From Mycolicibacterium gadium (GTDB taxonomy: Bacteria > Actinomycetota > Actinomycetes > Mycobacteriales > Mycobacteriaceae), in NCBI RefSeq assembly GCF_010728925.1, contig NZ_AP022608.1:4526001-4590000 (forward strand): a stretch of DNA of 64,000 bases, read 5' to 3'. A program made the translations under genes and the position numbers. Shown here in pieces: positions 56,020-64,000 of this stretch. A model generated the notes under the pieces. That model did no database searches. It had not been told where the DNA came from and saw only the letters and a list, made by a program, of their open reading frames with translations. Position 1 is the first letter of the stretch, and every line of letters starts with the position of its first letter.

Positions 56020-56793
56020 GTGAGTGACAACAGCGAACAAGCCGTCCTGGTCGAGCAGCGCGACCGGATTTTGATCATCACCATCAACCGGCCGCAGGCC
56101 CGCAACGCCGTGAACGCCGACGTCAGCCGAGGTCTCGCCGACGCAATGGACCGGCTCGACGGCGACGCAGGACTCTCGGTGGGTGTGCTGACCGGAGCAG
56201 GGGGTTCGTTCTCCGCGGGGATGGACCTCAAGGCCTTCGCGCGCGGCGAGAACGTCGTCGTCGAGGGCCGCGGCATGGGCTTCACCGAGAAGCCGCCGGC
56301 CAAACCATTGATTGCGGCGGTCGAGGGGTACTGCCTGGCCGGCGGATGCGAGCTGGCGCTGGCCACCGATCTGATCGTGGCGTCCAATGACTCGGCCTTC
56401 GGCATCCCCGAGGTCAAGCGCGGACTGGTCGCCGGCGGCGGTGGACTATTGCGGCTGCCGCAGCGCATCCCGCCCGCCGTGGCGATGGAACTGGCGTTGA
56501 CCGGTGAGAACCTGCCCGCCGCGCGTGCCAAGGAGCTGGGCCTGGTCAACGTGTTGGCCGAGCCGGGGCAAGCGCTCGACGCGGCGATTGCGCTGGCGGA
56601 GAAGATCACCGCGAACGGGCCGCTGGCCGTGGCCGCCACGAAGCGGATCATCGTCGAGTCGCGCAGTTGGGGACCTGAGGAGATGTGGACCAACCAGATG
56701 AACATCCTGGCGCCCGTCTTCATGTCCAACGACGCCAAGGAGGGTGCGATCGCGTTCGCCGAGAAGCGCGCGCCCAAGTGGACGGGCACCTGA
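56020..56793 (+). CDS. echA1: Enoyl-CoA hydratase EchA1
   Basis: 257 residues from a GTG. Crotonase fold: ITINRPQARNAVNADVS, GAGGSFSAGMDLKAFA (first oxyanion loop), GYCLAGGCELALATDL, and AFGIPEVKRGLVAGGGGL (second loop with Glu). Hydrates enoyl-CoA in beta-oxidation; close in order and length to Rv0222. It starts 55 bases after the kinase and 44 before nat, and may share a transcript. Confidence 0.88.
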   Translation: MSDNSEQAVLVEQRDRILIITINRPQARNAVNADVSRGLADAMDRLDGDAGLSVGVLTGAGGSFSAGMDLKAFARGENVVVEGRGMGFTEKPPAKPLIAAVEGYCLAGGCELALATDLIVASNDSAFGIPEVKRGLVAGGGGLLRLPQRIPPAVAMELALTGENLPAARAKELGLVNVLAEPGQALDAAIALAEKITANGPLAVAATKRIIVESRSWGPEEMWTNQMNILAPVFMSNDAKEGAIAFAEKRAPKWTGT

Positions 56794-56837
56794 CAGAGCC
56801 TTGACCTCAACGGTTCTTGAGGTCCCACGATGGTGTG

Positions 56838-57662
56838 ATGACTGACCTGTCCGACTACTTCCTTCGTATCGGCTACACCGGCCCTGCTACGCCCACGCTC
56901 GAGACGTTGCGCGCGCTTGTCGCGGCCCACACCGCCGCGATTCCGTTCGAGAATCTCGACCCGTTGACGGGAATTCCCGTCGCGGATCTCGGCCGGGCGG
57001 CGCTGTTCGACAAGCTCGTGGCGCGGCGTCGCGGCGGTTACTGCTACGAGCAGAACGGCGTGATGGGATATGCGCTCGCGGAGTTGGGTTTTGGAGTGCA
57101 GCGCCTCGGCGCACGAGTCGTGTGGATGGACACCTCGGGTGAACTGCCCGCGATGACGCACGAGGCGCTGTCGGTGACCGTGCCCGGCGACGACGGGCCG
57201 TGGCTCGTCGACGTCGGCTTCGGAGGACAGACCCTGTCGTCCCCCATTCGGCTTGAGGTCGACACCGTGCAGCCCACCCGGCATGAGCCGTACCGCATTC
57301 TCTCCGACGGAGATGGCTACGTGCTACAGGCGCAGATCCGCGGCGACTGGCAGACGCTGTACATGTTCACCACGCAACCGCGCCCGCGTATCGACCGTGA
57401 AGTCGGAAGTTGGTATGTGTCAACGTATCCGCGGTCGACGTTCGTCGTCGGGCTGTCGGTTGCGCTGGTCACCGACGACGCCCGCTGGAATCTGCGTGGC
57501 CGCAACCTGGCTATTCACAGCGGCGGGGCCACCGAGCGCATCCGATTCGCAACCGCAGCCGACGTGCTCGACACCCTGACCGACAGGTTCGGGATCAACC
57601 TGACCGACCTCGGCGACCGGGTGGACGTCGAAGCACGCGTCAACGCGGTTCTGGACAGCTGA
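56838..57662 (+). CDS. nat: Arylamine N-acetyltransferase
   Basis: 274 residues from the ATG at 56838. Transfers acetyl from acetyl-CoA to arylamines or hydrazines. The triad is Cys69 (RRGGYCYEQN), His108 (MTHEALSV) and Asp125 (WLVDVGFGG); length equals the M. smegmatis enzyme (275). In M. tuberculosis nat lies in a cholesterol-catabolism operon elsewhere, so this is a different location or a paralogue. Its 3' end overlaps the convergent acyl-CoA dehydrogenase by 23 bases. Confidence 0.92.
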   Translation: MTDLSDYFLRIGYTGPATPTLETLRALVAAHTAAIPFENLDPLTGIPVADLGRAALFDKLVARRRGGYCYEQNGVMGYALAELGFGVQRLGARVVWMDTSGELPAMTHEALSVTVPGDDGPWLVDVGFGGQTLSSPIRLEVDTVQPTRHEPYRILSDGDGYVLQAQIRGDWQTLYMFTTQPRPRIDREVGSWYVSTYPRSTFVVGLSVALVTDDARWNLRGRNLAIHSGGATERIRFATAADVLDTLTDRFGINLTDLGDRVDVEARVNAVLDS

Positions 57663-58653
57663 CCACGACCTGCCACGGGTCCTCGGCGGCGAGTGCAATC
57701 CGCCCGAGTCGCCGCGCGTACTGCGTTGTCGCACCGAAGTCGTCGACCCAATTGCGGGCCCGCGTCGTGAACAGCCACAGCCGGTGCTCGACGGTCACGC
57801 CGATCGCGCCGTGCAGCTGGTGCGCGATCCTGGTCACCGACTCGACGGCGCGGCCGACGGCCACCTTGGCCACTGTCACCGCGTAATCAGTTGCCGCGCT
57901 GTCGAATCCGAAGTCAGTGGCGGCGGTGACGGCCAGATCGGTGGCGGCTCGCGCACGCTCGATCTCGCCCGCCATCTCGGCCAGTGAGTGCTGCACCGCC
58001 TGGAACTTGGACAGCGGACGGCCGAACTGAACACGCTCGCTGGTATGCCTCACCGTGAGATCCCGGGCGGCTTCGAGTGCGCCGATCACCTGCACGCAAC
58101 GAGCCCATGCACCACGGCGGGTCAACTCGTCGATTACCTGAGCGTCGAGCACGTCGTGCGCCTGGAACTCGAAGTCGAATGTGCCGCGTGGCTCGCCGGC
58201 GAGGTTGTGGCTCGTCGCGGTCGGTTCAGCGGTCACCAGTCCGACGTACAGTCCGTCGGCCGTCTTCGCGGCGACCACCACGGGCGTCGAGTCCGCCCAC
58301 AGCACATCGTGTGCCGTTCCCGCTACGGTGCCGTCGCGCAGGTCGGCATCTGCCAGCGCGACGGTCAGCGGTCCGGTCTCAGGGACGGTGACGTTGGCCT
58401 TGGCCGCGAGAAACATTGCCAATAGGTCGGTTTCGACGATCGGAACCGCTGCCGCACTCCGGGCCAGACCCGTGAGCAGTGTCGCCGCTTCCGCGGGCCC
58501 GGCGTCCTCGGTGGACGTCAACCGGCTCAGCCCGGTCTCTTCGAGGTTGCGCCACAGCTTCTCGTCGAATGTGTCGGGGTACGCGGGCCTGCCGTGCCGG
58601 GCTTCCAACGCGCGCTCACCGATGTCGGCGACGAGTTGTTCCAGTTCGTTCAC
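57640..58653 (-). CDS. Acyl-CoA dehydrogenase, small subunit of a probable heteromeric pair
   Basis: 337 residues. An acyl-CoA dehydrogenase fold with a shortened, divergent middle: ARDLTVRHTSERVQFGRPLS and FQAVQHSLAEMAGEIERARA in the C-terminal helical domain, HQLHGAIGVTVEHRLWLFTTR near the end. It lacks the GGTSE/GGTNE catalytic block of its neighbour. It overlaps the downstream-encoded partner by ATGA. In mycobacteria such split pairs form alpha2beta2 enzymes acting on steroid side-chain or ring CoA esters. Confidence 0.85.
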   Translation of the reverse strand: MNELEQLVADIGERALEARHGRPAYPDTFDEKLWRNLEETGLSRLTSTEDAGPAEAATLLTGLARSAAAVPIVETDLLAMFLAAKANVTVPETGPLTVALADADLRDGTVAGTAHDVLWADSTPVVVAAKTADGLYVGLVTAEPTATSHNLAGEPRGTFDFEFQAHDVLDAQVIDELTRRGAWARCVQVIGALEAARDLTVRHTSERVQFGRPLSKFQAVQHSLAEMAGEIERARAATDLAVTAATDFGFDSAATDYAVTVAKVAVGRAVESVTRIAHQLHGAIGVTVEHRLWLFTTRARNWVDDFGATTQYARRLGRIALAAEDPWQVVVSCPEPR

Positions 58654-59807
58654 CGCACACCCAATCCTCGTGCCACCACACCCCGCAGGACCTCGTTGGT
58701 GCCGCCGCGCAGCGTGAACAACGGCGAATGCAATCGAGCGGTGTCCAACAACGCACGCAGGCGCCGGGCCTCCGGGGTTCGACCGTCGTCCACTCGGTCG
58801 AGGAGATCAGCGACCAACTCGACGGAGTCCTGCTCGAATCGGGTGCCCAGATCCTTCACCAGGGCGGCGCTGGTCGCCGCGTCCTCACCGGCGGCCAGTG
58901 CGCGGGCCACCGAAATCGACAGCTGGCGAAGCGAAATCATCCGGGCCACGAGGTCACCGACCGCCGCGGCGGTGCCGTCGTCGGCATCGTCGGGCAGAGC
59001 GCGGATGGCGTCGCAGACCAAGGTGACCGTCGACAGGATGCGTTCGGGTCCGCTGCGCTCGAAGCCGAGCTCGGAGGTGACCTGCCGCCAGCCGTCGCCG
59101 ATGCTGCCCAGCACGTCGGTATCGGGCACGAACACGTCGTCGAACGTCACCTCGTTGAAGTGATGTTCTCCGCCCATTTGCACGATCGGGTCGATCGTGA
59201 TGCCGGGGGAGTCCAGCGCCACGAAGAACTGGCTGAACCCGGCGTGGCGATGTTCGGGATCGAGCGGGCTGGTGCGGGCCAGCACGACGATCCGTTGCGC
59301 GAGATGTGCGCCGCTGGTCCACACCTTGGTGCCGCTCAGCGACCAGCCGCCGTCGACCTGCTCGGCGCGCGTCTTGACCGCGGCCAGGTCGGAGCCTGCG
59401 TCGTGTTCGCTCATCCCGATGGCCGCATGCAGCCTGCCCTTGGCGATGACCGGCAGAAACTCCTTACGCTGCTCGTCGCTGCCGTAGGACAACAGCGACG
59501 GGGCGAACTGGCGATCGGCGAACCAGTGCGCGGCGACGGGCGCGCCGTGCGCCAGCAACTCCTCGGTCACCACATAGCGGTGCAGGTGCCCCAGCCCGTG
59601 TCCGCCGTACTCGGTCGGGATGGTCAGGCCGACGAAGCCCGCGTCGGCCAGCCGGGCGGAGAATTCACCGTCCCACCTGGCCAGCCAGGAGTCGATCGCA
59701 GGCTCCCAGCCGAACTTCTCGCGGTCGGCGACCAGAAACTCCCGGATGGCCGATCGTAGTTCGGCCAGCTCCGGGTCATTGGCGCACAGTTCGTCGAATT
59801 CAGTCAC
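58650..59807 (-). CDS. Acyl-CoA dehydrogenase, catalytic subunit of a probable heteromeric pair
   Basis: 385 residues from a GTG at 59807; an ATG at 59849 would add 14 less likely residues. Motifs: GLTIPTEYGGHGLG, AIGMSEHDAGSDLAAVKT, LSGTKVWTSGAHLAQRIVVL, FTLRGGTNEVLRGVVARGLG. Partner of the 337-residue subunit, which starts within its stop. The pair is divergent from an AraC-type gene 80 bases away that may regulate it. Substrate unknown. Confidence 0.85.
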   Translation of the reverse strand: MTEFDELCANDPELAELRSAIREFLVADREKFGWEPAIDSWLARWDGEFSARLADAGFVGLTIPTEYGGHGLGHLHRYVVTEELLAHGAPVAAHWFADRQFAPSLLSYGSDEQRKEFLPVIAKGRLHAAIGMSEHDAGSDLAAVKTRAEQVDGGWSLSGTKVWTSGAHLAQRIVVLARTSPLDPEHRHAGFSQFFVALDSPGITIDPIVQMGGEHHFNEVTFDDVFVPDTDVLGSIGDGWRQVTSELGFERSGPERILSTVTLVCDAIRALPDDADDGTAAAVGDLVARMISLRQLSISVARALAAGEDAATSAALVKDLGTRFEQDSVELVADLLDRVDDGRTPEARRLRALLDTARLHSPLFTLRGGTNEVLRGVVARGLGVR

Positions 59808-59886
59808 TGCCCATGACAGTAGTGGCCCCAGCGCAGCAGGAATTGTCATGTCCCTGTCGGGGTCGCGGCGACCATACTCGAACACC

Positions 59887-60822
59887 GTGAGCGAGCGATC
59901 CCACCGCGACCGACTCCGCGAACTGCTCGACGCGGTCGTGGACGCCGACAACAGCGACGTCGGCGAGATGGCGCGCAGCAGTTACGCGTCGGAGTTCCAC
60001 TTCTCCCGGGAGGTCCGGCGGCTGACGGGGGAGTCTCCGGCCGCGCTGCGGCGCCGCATCATGCTCGAGCGCGCGGCGTGGCGTCTGCACCGGGGCGAGT
60101 CCGTGTCGGCGGTGGCCGCCGATGAGGGCTGGTCGTCGGCCGAGGTGTTCTCCCGCGCGTTCAGCCGTACCTTCGGGACGCCGCCGTCGCGCGCGGCCGA
60201 GATCGGATTCCGGCTGCCCGCACCGAACGGGTTGCACTTCCATCCCCCAAACTCTCTCTGGCTCGACAGCGACGAAAAGTCCGCTGGGGCCGAACAACCC
60301 GACATCTCGAGGTTGATGGTCGCCCACGACGTGGCCGACACCGCCTACCTCATCGATCAGGCGACCGGACTGTCCAAAGAGCAGTGGGCAGACGATATTT
60401 CGCCAGGACAGCAAGTGCTCGAATGGGACGGTCCCGAAGCGAGCGTCGGGGCGGTGCTCGGCGCCGTCGTGTGGACCAAACAGGTGTGGCTGGCGACGAT
60501 CGAAGGCCGGGATTTTCCTGACCGTGCCGCGACACAGCCCGACACGTGCACGGCTGAACAGTTGGCCGATCATCATGCGGATATCGCAAAGCGCTGGAGC
60601 GCAATGGTTTCGGAGTACTCGGTGGCCGGGCGATTGGGCGATACAGTCATCGATGCGCTTTGTGACCCGCCGGAGTCGTTCCAGCTCTACGGAATTGTCG
60701 CCCACGTGCTGACCTTCTCCGCGCACCGCCGCGGACTGGCCAGGGCGATGCTTGCCCACCATGGCATCCGTACCGGACATGGTGACCCACTCGAATGGAT
60801 GACGAAAGCGCGCGAAAGGTAA
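59887..60822 (+). CDS. AraC-type helix-turn-helix protein fused to a DinB-like domain
   Basis: 311 residues from a GTG at 59887. The N-terminal AraC-type DNA-binding half (SSYASEFHFSREVRRLTGES, SVSAVAADEGWSSAEVFSRA, SRTFGTPPS) occupies about residues 25-100. The remainder (about 145-310) fits a DinB-like four-helix bundle (LIDQATGLSKEQWADDI, LYGIVAHVLTFSAHRRGLAR with the metal-type His). This fusion occurs in actinobacteria; the signal is unknown. It is followed six bases later by the reductase-like gene, likely the same operon. Confidence 0.83.
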   Translation: MSERSHRDRLRELLDAVVDADNSDVGEMARSSYASEFHFSREVRRLTGESPAALRRRIMLERAAWRLHRGESVSAVAADEGWSSAEVFSRAFSRTFGTPPSRAAEIGFRLPAPNGLHFHPPNSLWLDSDEKSAGAEQPDISRLMVAHDVADTAYLIDQATGLSKEQWADDISPGQQVLEWDGPEASVGAVLGAVVWTKQVWLATIEGRDFPDRAATQPDTCTAEQLADHHADIAKRWSAMVSEYSVAGRLGDTVIDALCDPPESFQLYGIVAHVLTFSAHRRGLARAMLAHHGIRTGHGDPLEWMTKARER

Positions 60823-60827
60823 CGAAC

Positions 60828-61349
60828 ATGGCCACCGTCTACTACACCGCGTCCAGCCTGGACGGCTACATCGTCGACGAGTCGGGCAGCCTCGACTGGC
60901 TTACGTCACGTGAGATCGATCCCGACGGCCCGTTCGGGTATGACGATTTCATGAAATCCATTGGTGCACTGGTGATGGGATCGGCGACCTACGAGTGGCT
61001 GTTGCGCAATCAGCCCGGCGCGTGGCCCTACGAACAACCGTCGTGGGTGCTGACCCACCGTCCCCACATCATCGTCGAGGGACACCCGGTGCAGACGTTC
61101 GACGGTGATGTGCGCCAGTTGCACTCGAAGCTGGTCGCCGCCGCCGCGGGCGAGGACGTGTGGGTGATGGGCGGCGGAGATGTGGCGGGGCAGTTCGCGG
61201 CCGCCGGTCTGATCGACGAGATGATCGTGAGCTACACCCCGTGCTCGTTGGGCGGCGGATCTCCGGTGTTGCCGATCCGCTCGGAATGGGTGTTGGCGGA
61301 GGCCGGGGTCAACGGTGAATTCGTTTGCGCGCGTTGGCGTAAGGCTTAG
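60828..61349 (+). CDS. Dihydrofolate-reductase-family protein (RibD C-terminal type)
   Basis: 173 residues from the ATG at 60828 behind GAAAGG. Pattern VYYTASSLDGYIVDESGSL, then GALVMGSATYEWLL, EDVWVMGGGDVAGQFAAAGL and DEMIVSYTPCSLGGGSPVL identify the RibD_C/YwjB-like NADPH-binding fold. Actual substrate unknown. Coupled to the AraC/DinB gene upstream, so probably part of a stress or detoxification pair. Overlaps the convergent TetR gene by four bases. Confidence 0.86.
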   Translation: MATVYYTASSLDGYIVDESGSLDWLTSREIDPDGPFGYDDFMKSIGALVMGSATYEWLLRNQPGAWPYEQPSWVLTHRPHIIVEGHPVQTFDGDVRQLHSKLVAAAAGEDVWVMGGGDVAGQFAAAGLIDEMIVSYTPCSLGGGSPVLPIRSEWVLAEAGVNGEFVCARWRKA

Positions 61350-61966
61350 CCGACGGGGTTGGAGGGCAACCCGTAGCGCTGCACGAATTCCCTTGATTTG
61401 ATCAGGAACTCGAGTTGGGAAGCGACGTCGTTCAGCGGGCCGACACTACGTGTCGACCGGCACAGTACGACCGCTCCCTCCAGTGCGGCGATGCACATGG
61501 TGGCCAGCGATGCGGCGTCGACGTCGGTAAAGCCGTCGGAGACGAACGCCCGAGTGAGCGCGTCGCGCCAGAGACTGAAAATGCTGCCGGCGACCGTGGT
61601 GAGCTGTGGCTCTTCGTCGGCCGAGCCGATCGCGGCGGCGACCACCGGACAGCCCGCGGTGAAATTGCTCTCGACGAGCAGTTCCTCCCAGAACACGACG
61701 AATTTTCTGACCAGGAACATGCCGCCGTTGGCGGCGGCTTCGTCGATGACCTCGGTGATGGCTTCACCGGCGTACTGCAGCGCCTCGGCGAGGATCTGAT
61801 TTCGACCGTCGGGGAAGTGGTGATACACCGACCCGCGGGGTGCGCCACTGCGGGCCAGCACCTCGTCGATCGTGACGCCTGCGGCGCCACGCTCCCGCAG
61901 CACCTCGGCGGCACTGACCAACATGGCGGTGCGCGTGGATCCGCGTTTGGTCGCGGACTTGGTCAT
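61346..61966 (-). CDS. TetR-family regulator
   Basis: 206 residues from the ATG at 61966. Helix-turn-helix TIDEVLARSGAPRGSVYHHF with the AMLVSAAEVLRERG first helix, typical of the LmrA/YxaF branch; the C-terminal ligand domain has AITEVIDEAAANGGMFLVRK and AAIGSADEEPQL. The ligand and target are unknown. A small ORF (61998-62132) precedes it in the same direction by 31 bases. Confidence 0.9.
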   Translation of the reverse strand: MTKSATKRGSTRTAMLVSAAEVLRERGAAGVTIDEVLARSGAPRGSVYHHFPDGRNQILAEALQYAGEAITEVIDEAAANGGMFLVRKFVVFWEELLVESNFTAGCPVVAAAIGSADEEPQLTTVAGSIFSLWRDALTRAFVSDGFTDVDAASLATMCIAALEGAVVLCRSTRSVGPLNDVASQLEFLIKSREFVQRYGLPSNPVG

Positions 61967-61997
61967 GCTGGGAGACAGAACAAACCTCCGGCAAAGG

Positions 61998-62132
61998 TCA
62001 TGCGGCGCTGGTCTGCGGAAGCTGCGACTGGCGCCAGCCGAGCTTGCGTGAACTCGAGCGGACGAACGGTCGCCGGGCGTGCACTTCGTGGACGTATCGA
62101 CGACCAGCGACGTTGATCTCAACGATCCACAT
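61998..62132 (-). CDS. Small basic protein (44 residues), probable
   Basis: From the ATG at 62132, preceded by a strong AGGGAGG (62139-62145) with six-base spacing and a TATGAT -10 element (62159-62164). The peptide begins MWIVEINVAGRRYVHEVHAR and is Arg-rich at the end. Good initiation signals support translation; no family is recognised. It would be co-transcribed with the TetR gene. Confidence 0.5.
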   Translation of the reverse strand: MWIVEINVAGRRYVHEVHARRPFVRSSSRKLGWRQSQLPQTSAA

Positions 62133-62158
62133 GGCGTGCCTCCCTGCCTATGTCAAGC

Positions 62159-62164
62159 ATCATA
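62159..62164 (-). promoter_or_regulatory. -10 element for the small ORF/TetR transcript
   Basis: TATGAT on the minus strand, a consensus mycobacterial -10, about 27 bases upstream of the small ORF start. No convincing -35 is seen. Confidence 0.45.
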
Positions 62165-62339
62165 AAAGAGACAACACACGAACGCGAGAATTGTATTCCG
62201 CGTCACAGCTCATTCATCGGTAAACAGCAGGTAAATCGTGTATCTCCTGGCCGGGGGAGCGTGGACCGAAAAACGAGGATGCCCGCGACTATGGTCTACA
62301 GCATAATTTGGCGCTGCTGAAGCAAGCCGGGGTCGTCGC

Positions 62340-63815
62340 TCAGTCCTCGGGGGTGTAGCCGAACGGCAGGAGCACGCTCTTGGGCTCGACGTAGGCCTCG
62401 ATACCTTCGGGTCCGTTTTCGCGGCCGACACCGGAGTTCTTGTAGCCGCCGAACGGAGCACAGGGATCGAATGCGTACATGTTGACCGCGTACGTACCGG
62501 TGCGGATCTTCTTCGCGATCTCGATCGCCTTCTTGTTGTCGGTCGTCCACACGCTGCCCGCGAGGCCGTACACCGAATCGTTGGCGATGCGGACGGCGTC
62601 CTCCTCGGTGTCGTAGGGGATCACCGCCAGCACGGGTCCGAAGATCTCCTCCTGGGCGATCGTCATCGAGTTGTCGACATCGGCGAAGACCGTCGGCTGG
62701 ACGAACCAGCCGCTGTCCAGGCCCTCGGGGCGGCCACCGCCGGTGACGATGCGCGCGCCCTCTTCGACGCCCTTCTTGATGTAGCCCTCGACGCGCTCAC
62801 GCTGCTTCTCCGAAATCAGCGGTCCGATCGCGGCGTTCGGATCGTCGGGCAGGCCGACCGGCATCGCGGAGATGAAGTTCGCGATCTTCTCCACGACCTC
62901 GTCATACCGCGAGCGCGGCGCGAGGATGCGGGTCTGCGCGACACACGCCTGTCCGCTGTTCATCACACCGGAGAAGCCGAGCATCGGAAGCGTGGCGTCC
63001 AGGTCGGCATCCTCGAGGATGATGGCCGCCGACTTGCCGCCGAGCTCCAGAGTGCACGGCTTGAGCTTCTCGGCGGCGATCTTGGCGATCTCCTTGCCGA
63101 CGGCGGAGCTGCCGGTGAACGTGAACTTGTCCAGCTCGGGGTTGGACGTCAGCGCGCGTCCGGTCTCCGGGCCGCCGGGCACGATCGACAGCACACCCTC
63201 GGGAAGGCCTGCCTCTGCGAAGATCTCGGCCATCGCGAACACCGAAAGCGGCGTCTCCGCGGCGGGCTTGAGCACGACGGTGCAGCCCGCCAGGAAGGCC
63301 GGGCCCAGCTTGTTGGCCGCGAGGAAGAACGGAACGTTCCATGCGGTGACGGCACCGACGACACCGATCGGCTCGCGCACGACCAGCGTCTGCCCGTAGA
63401 CGCCGTCGCGGATGTCGCGCCACGGGAACTTGTCGGCTGCGCCGGCGTAGTACTGGAACGCCGACATGGCGGCGCCGTACTGCATCATGTCGACGATCGT
63501 CTGCGGCTGACCGGTCTCCGCGGCGAGCAGGTACTTGAGCTCGTCGGCGCGCTCTTCCATGCCCTTGATGGCGGCGGCGAGGATCGCGGCGCGCTCCTGC
63601 GGCTTCATGTGCGGCCACGGGCCCTCGTCGAAGGCCTTGCGTGCGGCCGCGCATGCGGCGTTGACGTCGGCTTCGGTGGCCAGCGGCACCTTGCCCACCA
63701 GCTCGCCGGTGGCGGGTGAGCGCACCTCGATGACCTCCGAGGAGGCCGGCTCGACCCACTTGCCGCCGATGAAGAGCTTGTCCCACTGGGTCTTGAACGC
63801 GACGGTCTGTGTCAT
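62340..63815 (-). CDS. NAD-dependent aldehyde dehydrogenase (Rv0223c family)
   Basis: 491 residues from the ATG at 63815. Catalytic Cys291 (NSGQACVAQTR) and Glu257 (TLELGGKSA), FTGSSAVGKEIAKIA for NAD binding, and FGGYKNSGVGRENGPEGIEA at the end. Oxidises an aldehyde to an acid in the cytosol. Rv0223c is the positional orthologue. A KstR-type operator at 63847-63860, 32 bp upstream, suggests a place in sterol degradation. Confidence 0.93.
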   Translation of the reverse strand: MTQTVAFKTQWDKLFIGGKWVEPASSEVIEVRSPATGELVGKVPLATEADVNAACAAARKAFDEGPWPHMKPQERAAILAAAIKGMEERADELKYLLAAETGQPQTIVDMMQYGAAMSAFQYYAGAADKFPWRDIRDGVYGQTLVVREPIGVVGAVTAWNVPFFLAANKLGPAFLAGCTVVLKPAAETPLSVFAMAEIFAEAGLPEGVLSIVPGGPETGRALTSNPELDKFTFTGSSAVGKEIAKIAAEKLKPCTLELGGKSAAIILEDADLDATLPMLGFSGVMNSGQACVAQTRILAPRSRYDEVVEKIANFISAMPVGLPDDPNAAIGPLISEKQRERVEGYIKKGVEEGARIVTGGGRPEGLDSGWFVQPTVFADVDNSMTIAQEEIFGPVLAVIPYDTEEDAVRIANDSVYGLAGSVWTTDNKKAIEIAKKIRTGTYAVNMYAFDPCAPFGGYKNSGVGRENGPEGIEAYVEPKSVLLPFGYTPED

Positions 63816-63829
63816 GACCGTCACATTAC

Positions 63830-64000
63830 CTACGAAGCCCCGAAAGTAGAACCTGTTGCAATCGGCGGCTTCAGCACCAGCACCACATTGCTCACCGTGA
63901 ACTCGCGCAGCACCGGGACGCGCACCATCCACCACGCCCATCGCGGGTGGTAGCGGGGGAAAGCGGCGAGTAGGGCGCCGGTGGCGTTCGCCCATTGCAG
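63830..64000 (-). CDS. SAM-dependent methyltransferase (Rv0224c family), C-terminal fragment
   Basis: The last 56 residues of a gene that begins beyond the window, ending at TAG 63832-63830. The sequence LLAAFPRYHPRWAWWMVRV followed by PVLREFTVSNVVLVLKPP resembles the end of Rv0224c, a possible methyltransferase. The SAM-binding part is not visible. Its 3' end contains the KstR-type site that lies before the aldehyde dehydrogenase. Confidence 0.7.
   Translation of the reverse strand: MQWANATGALLAAFPRYHPRWAWWMVRVPVLREFTVSNVVLVLKPPIATGSTFGAS
63847..63860. promoter_or_regulatory. KstR-type operator upstream of the aldehyde dehydrogenase
   Basis: TAGAACCTGTTGCA fits TnnAACnnGTTnnA. It lies inside the 3' end of the methyltransferase gene, 32 bp before the aldehyde dehydrogenase start. 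Confidence 0.62.

Overview
The window is high-GC actinobacterial DNA and almost certainly comes from a mycobacterium, probably a fast-growing Mycolicibacterium. Gene order follows the Mycobacterium tuberculosis Rv0182c-Rv0224c segment: sigG, the Rv0183 monoacylglycerol lipase, Rv0184, Rv0185, Rv0187, ilvD, ricR, an L,D-transpeptidase, zmp1, omamA/omamB, mmpL11, the Rv0203 hemophore, mmpL3, trmB, Rv0209/Rv0210, pckG, fadD4, fadE3, Rv0216, lipW, lipC, a WS/DGAT, echA1, an aldehyde dehydrogenase and Rv0224c. Family and synteny assignments come from reading the sequence and from memory of these genes; no search was run.

Layout. 1-4.3 kb: sigG (cut by the edge), a lipase, a degenerate hydrolase lipoprotein, a DUF2786 protein, a metallohydrolase-like gene and an O-methyltransferase. 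4.3-7.2 kb: an insertion relative to M. tuberculosis, with an IclR regulator divergent from a bicovalent-FAD oxidase and a diacetylphloroglucinol-hydrolase-like protein, and two near-perfect 17-bp palindromes between them. 7.2-12.1 kb: a secreted protein, an SRPBCC protein, ilvD, a copper-responsive DUF305/ricR operon behind a textbook RicR box, and an L,D-transpeptidase. 12.1-16.8 kb: zmp1, the OmamA/OmamB Mce accessory proteins, and small CoA-binding and DsrE proteins. 16.3-32.9 kb: the mmpL11-mmpL3 envelope and heme region, with two hemophore-like proteins, a PrrAB-like two-component system, an M23 lipoprotein, transporters, and an AbiEi/DUF559 gene bracketed by 46-bp palindromic repeats. 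mmpL3 here carries an insertion of about 104 residues.

33-49.7 kb: paired P-loop-defective GTPase-like proteins, pckG with a strong terminator, then acyl-CoA metabolism (fadD4, enoyl-CoA hydratase, fadE3, double-hotdog hydratase, CoA-transferase, amidohydrolase, lipW), a PhnF-type GntR regulator facing an internally deleted flavin oxidoreductase remnant, and a fused double acyl-CoA dehydrogenase. 49.8-64 kb: neutral-lipid genes (lipC, WS/DGAT, a LipO-like esterase, an acyltransferase), a Ser/Thr kinase, echA1, nat, a split acyl-CoA dehydrogenase pair, several regulators and an aldehyde dehydrogenase. The acyltransferase and the aldehyde dehydrogenase each have an upstream match to the KstR (cholesterol regulon) operator.

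Themes are lipid and acyl-CoA turnover, envelope lipid export, and metal or heme handling. The points most worth following up are the inserted domain in MmpL3, the IclR/FAD-oxidase/PhlG-like module with twin operators, the paired palindromic repeats, and several decayed or degenerate proteins. No tRNA, rRNA, CRISPR array, insertion sequence or prophage was seen.
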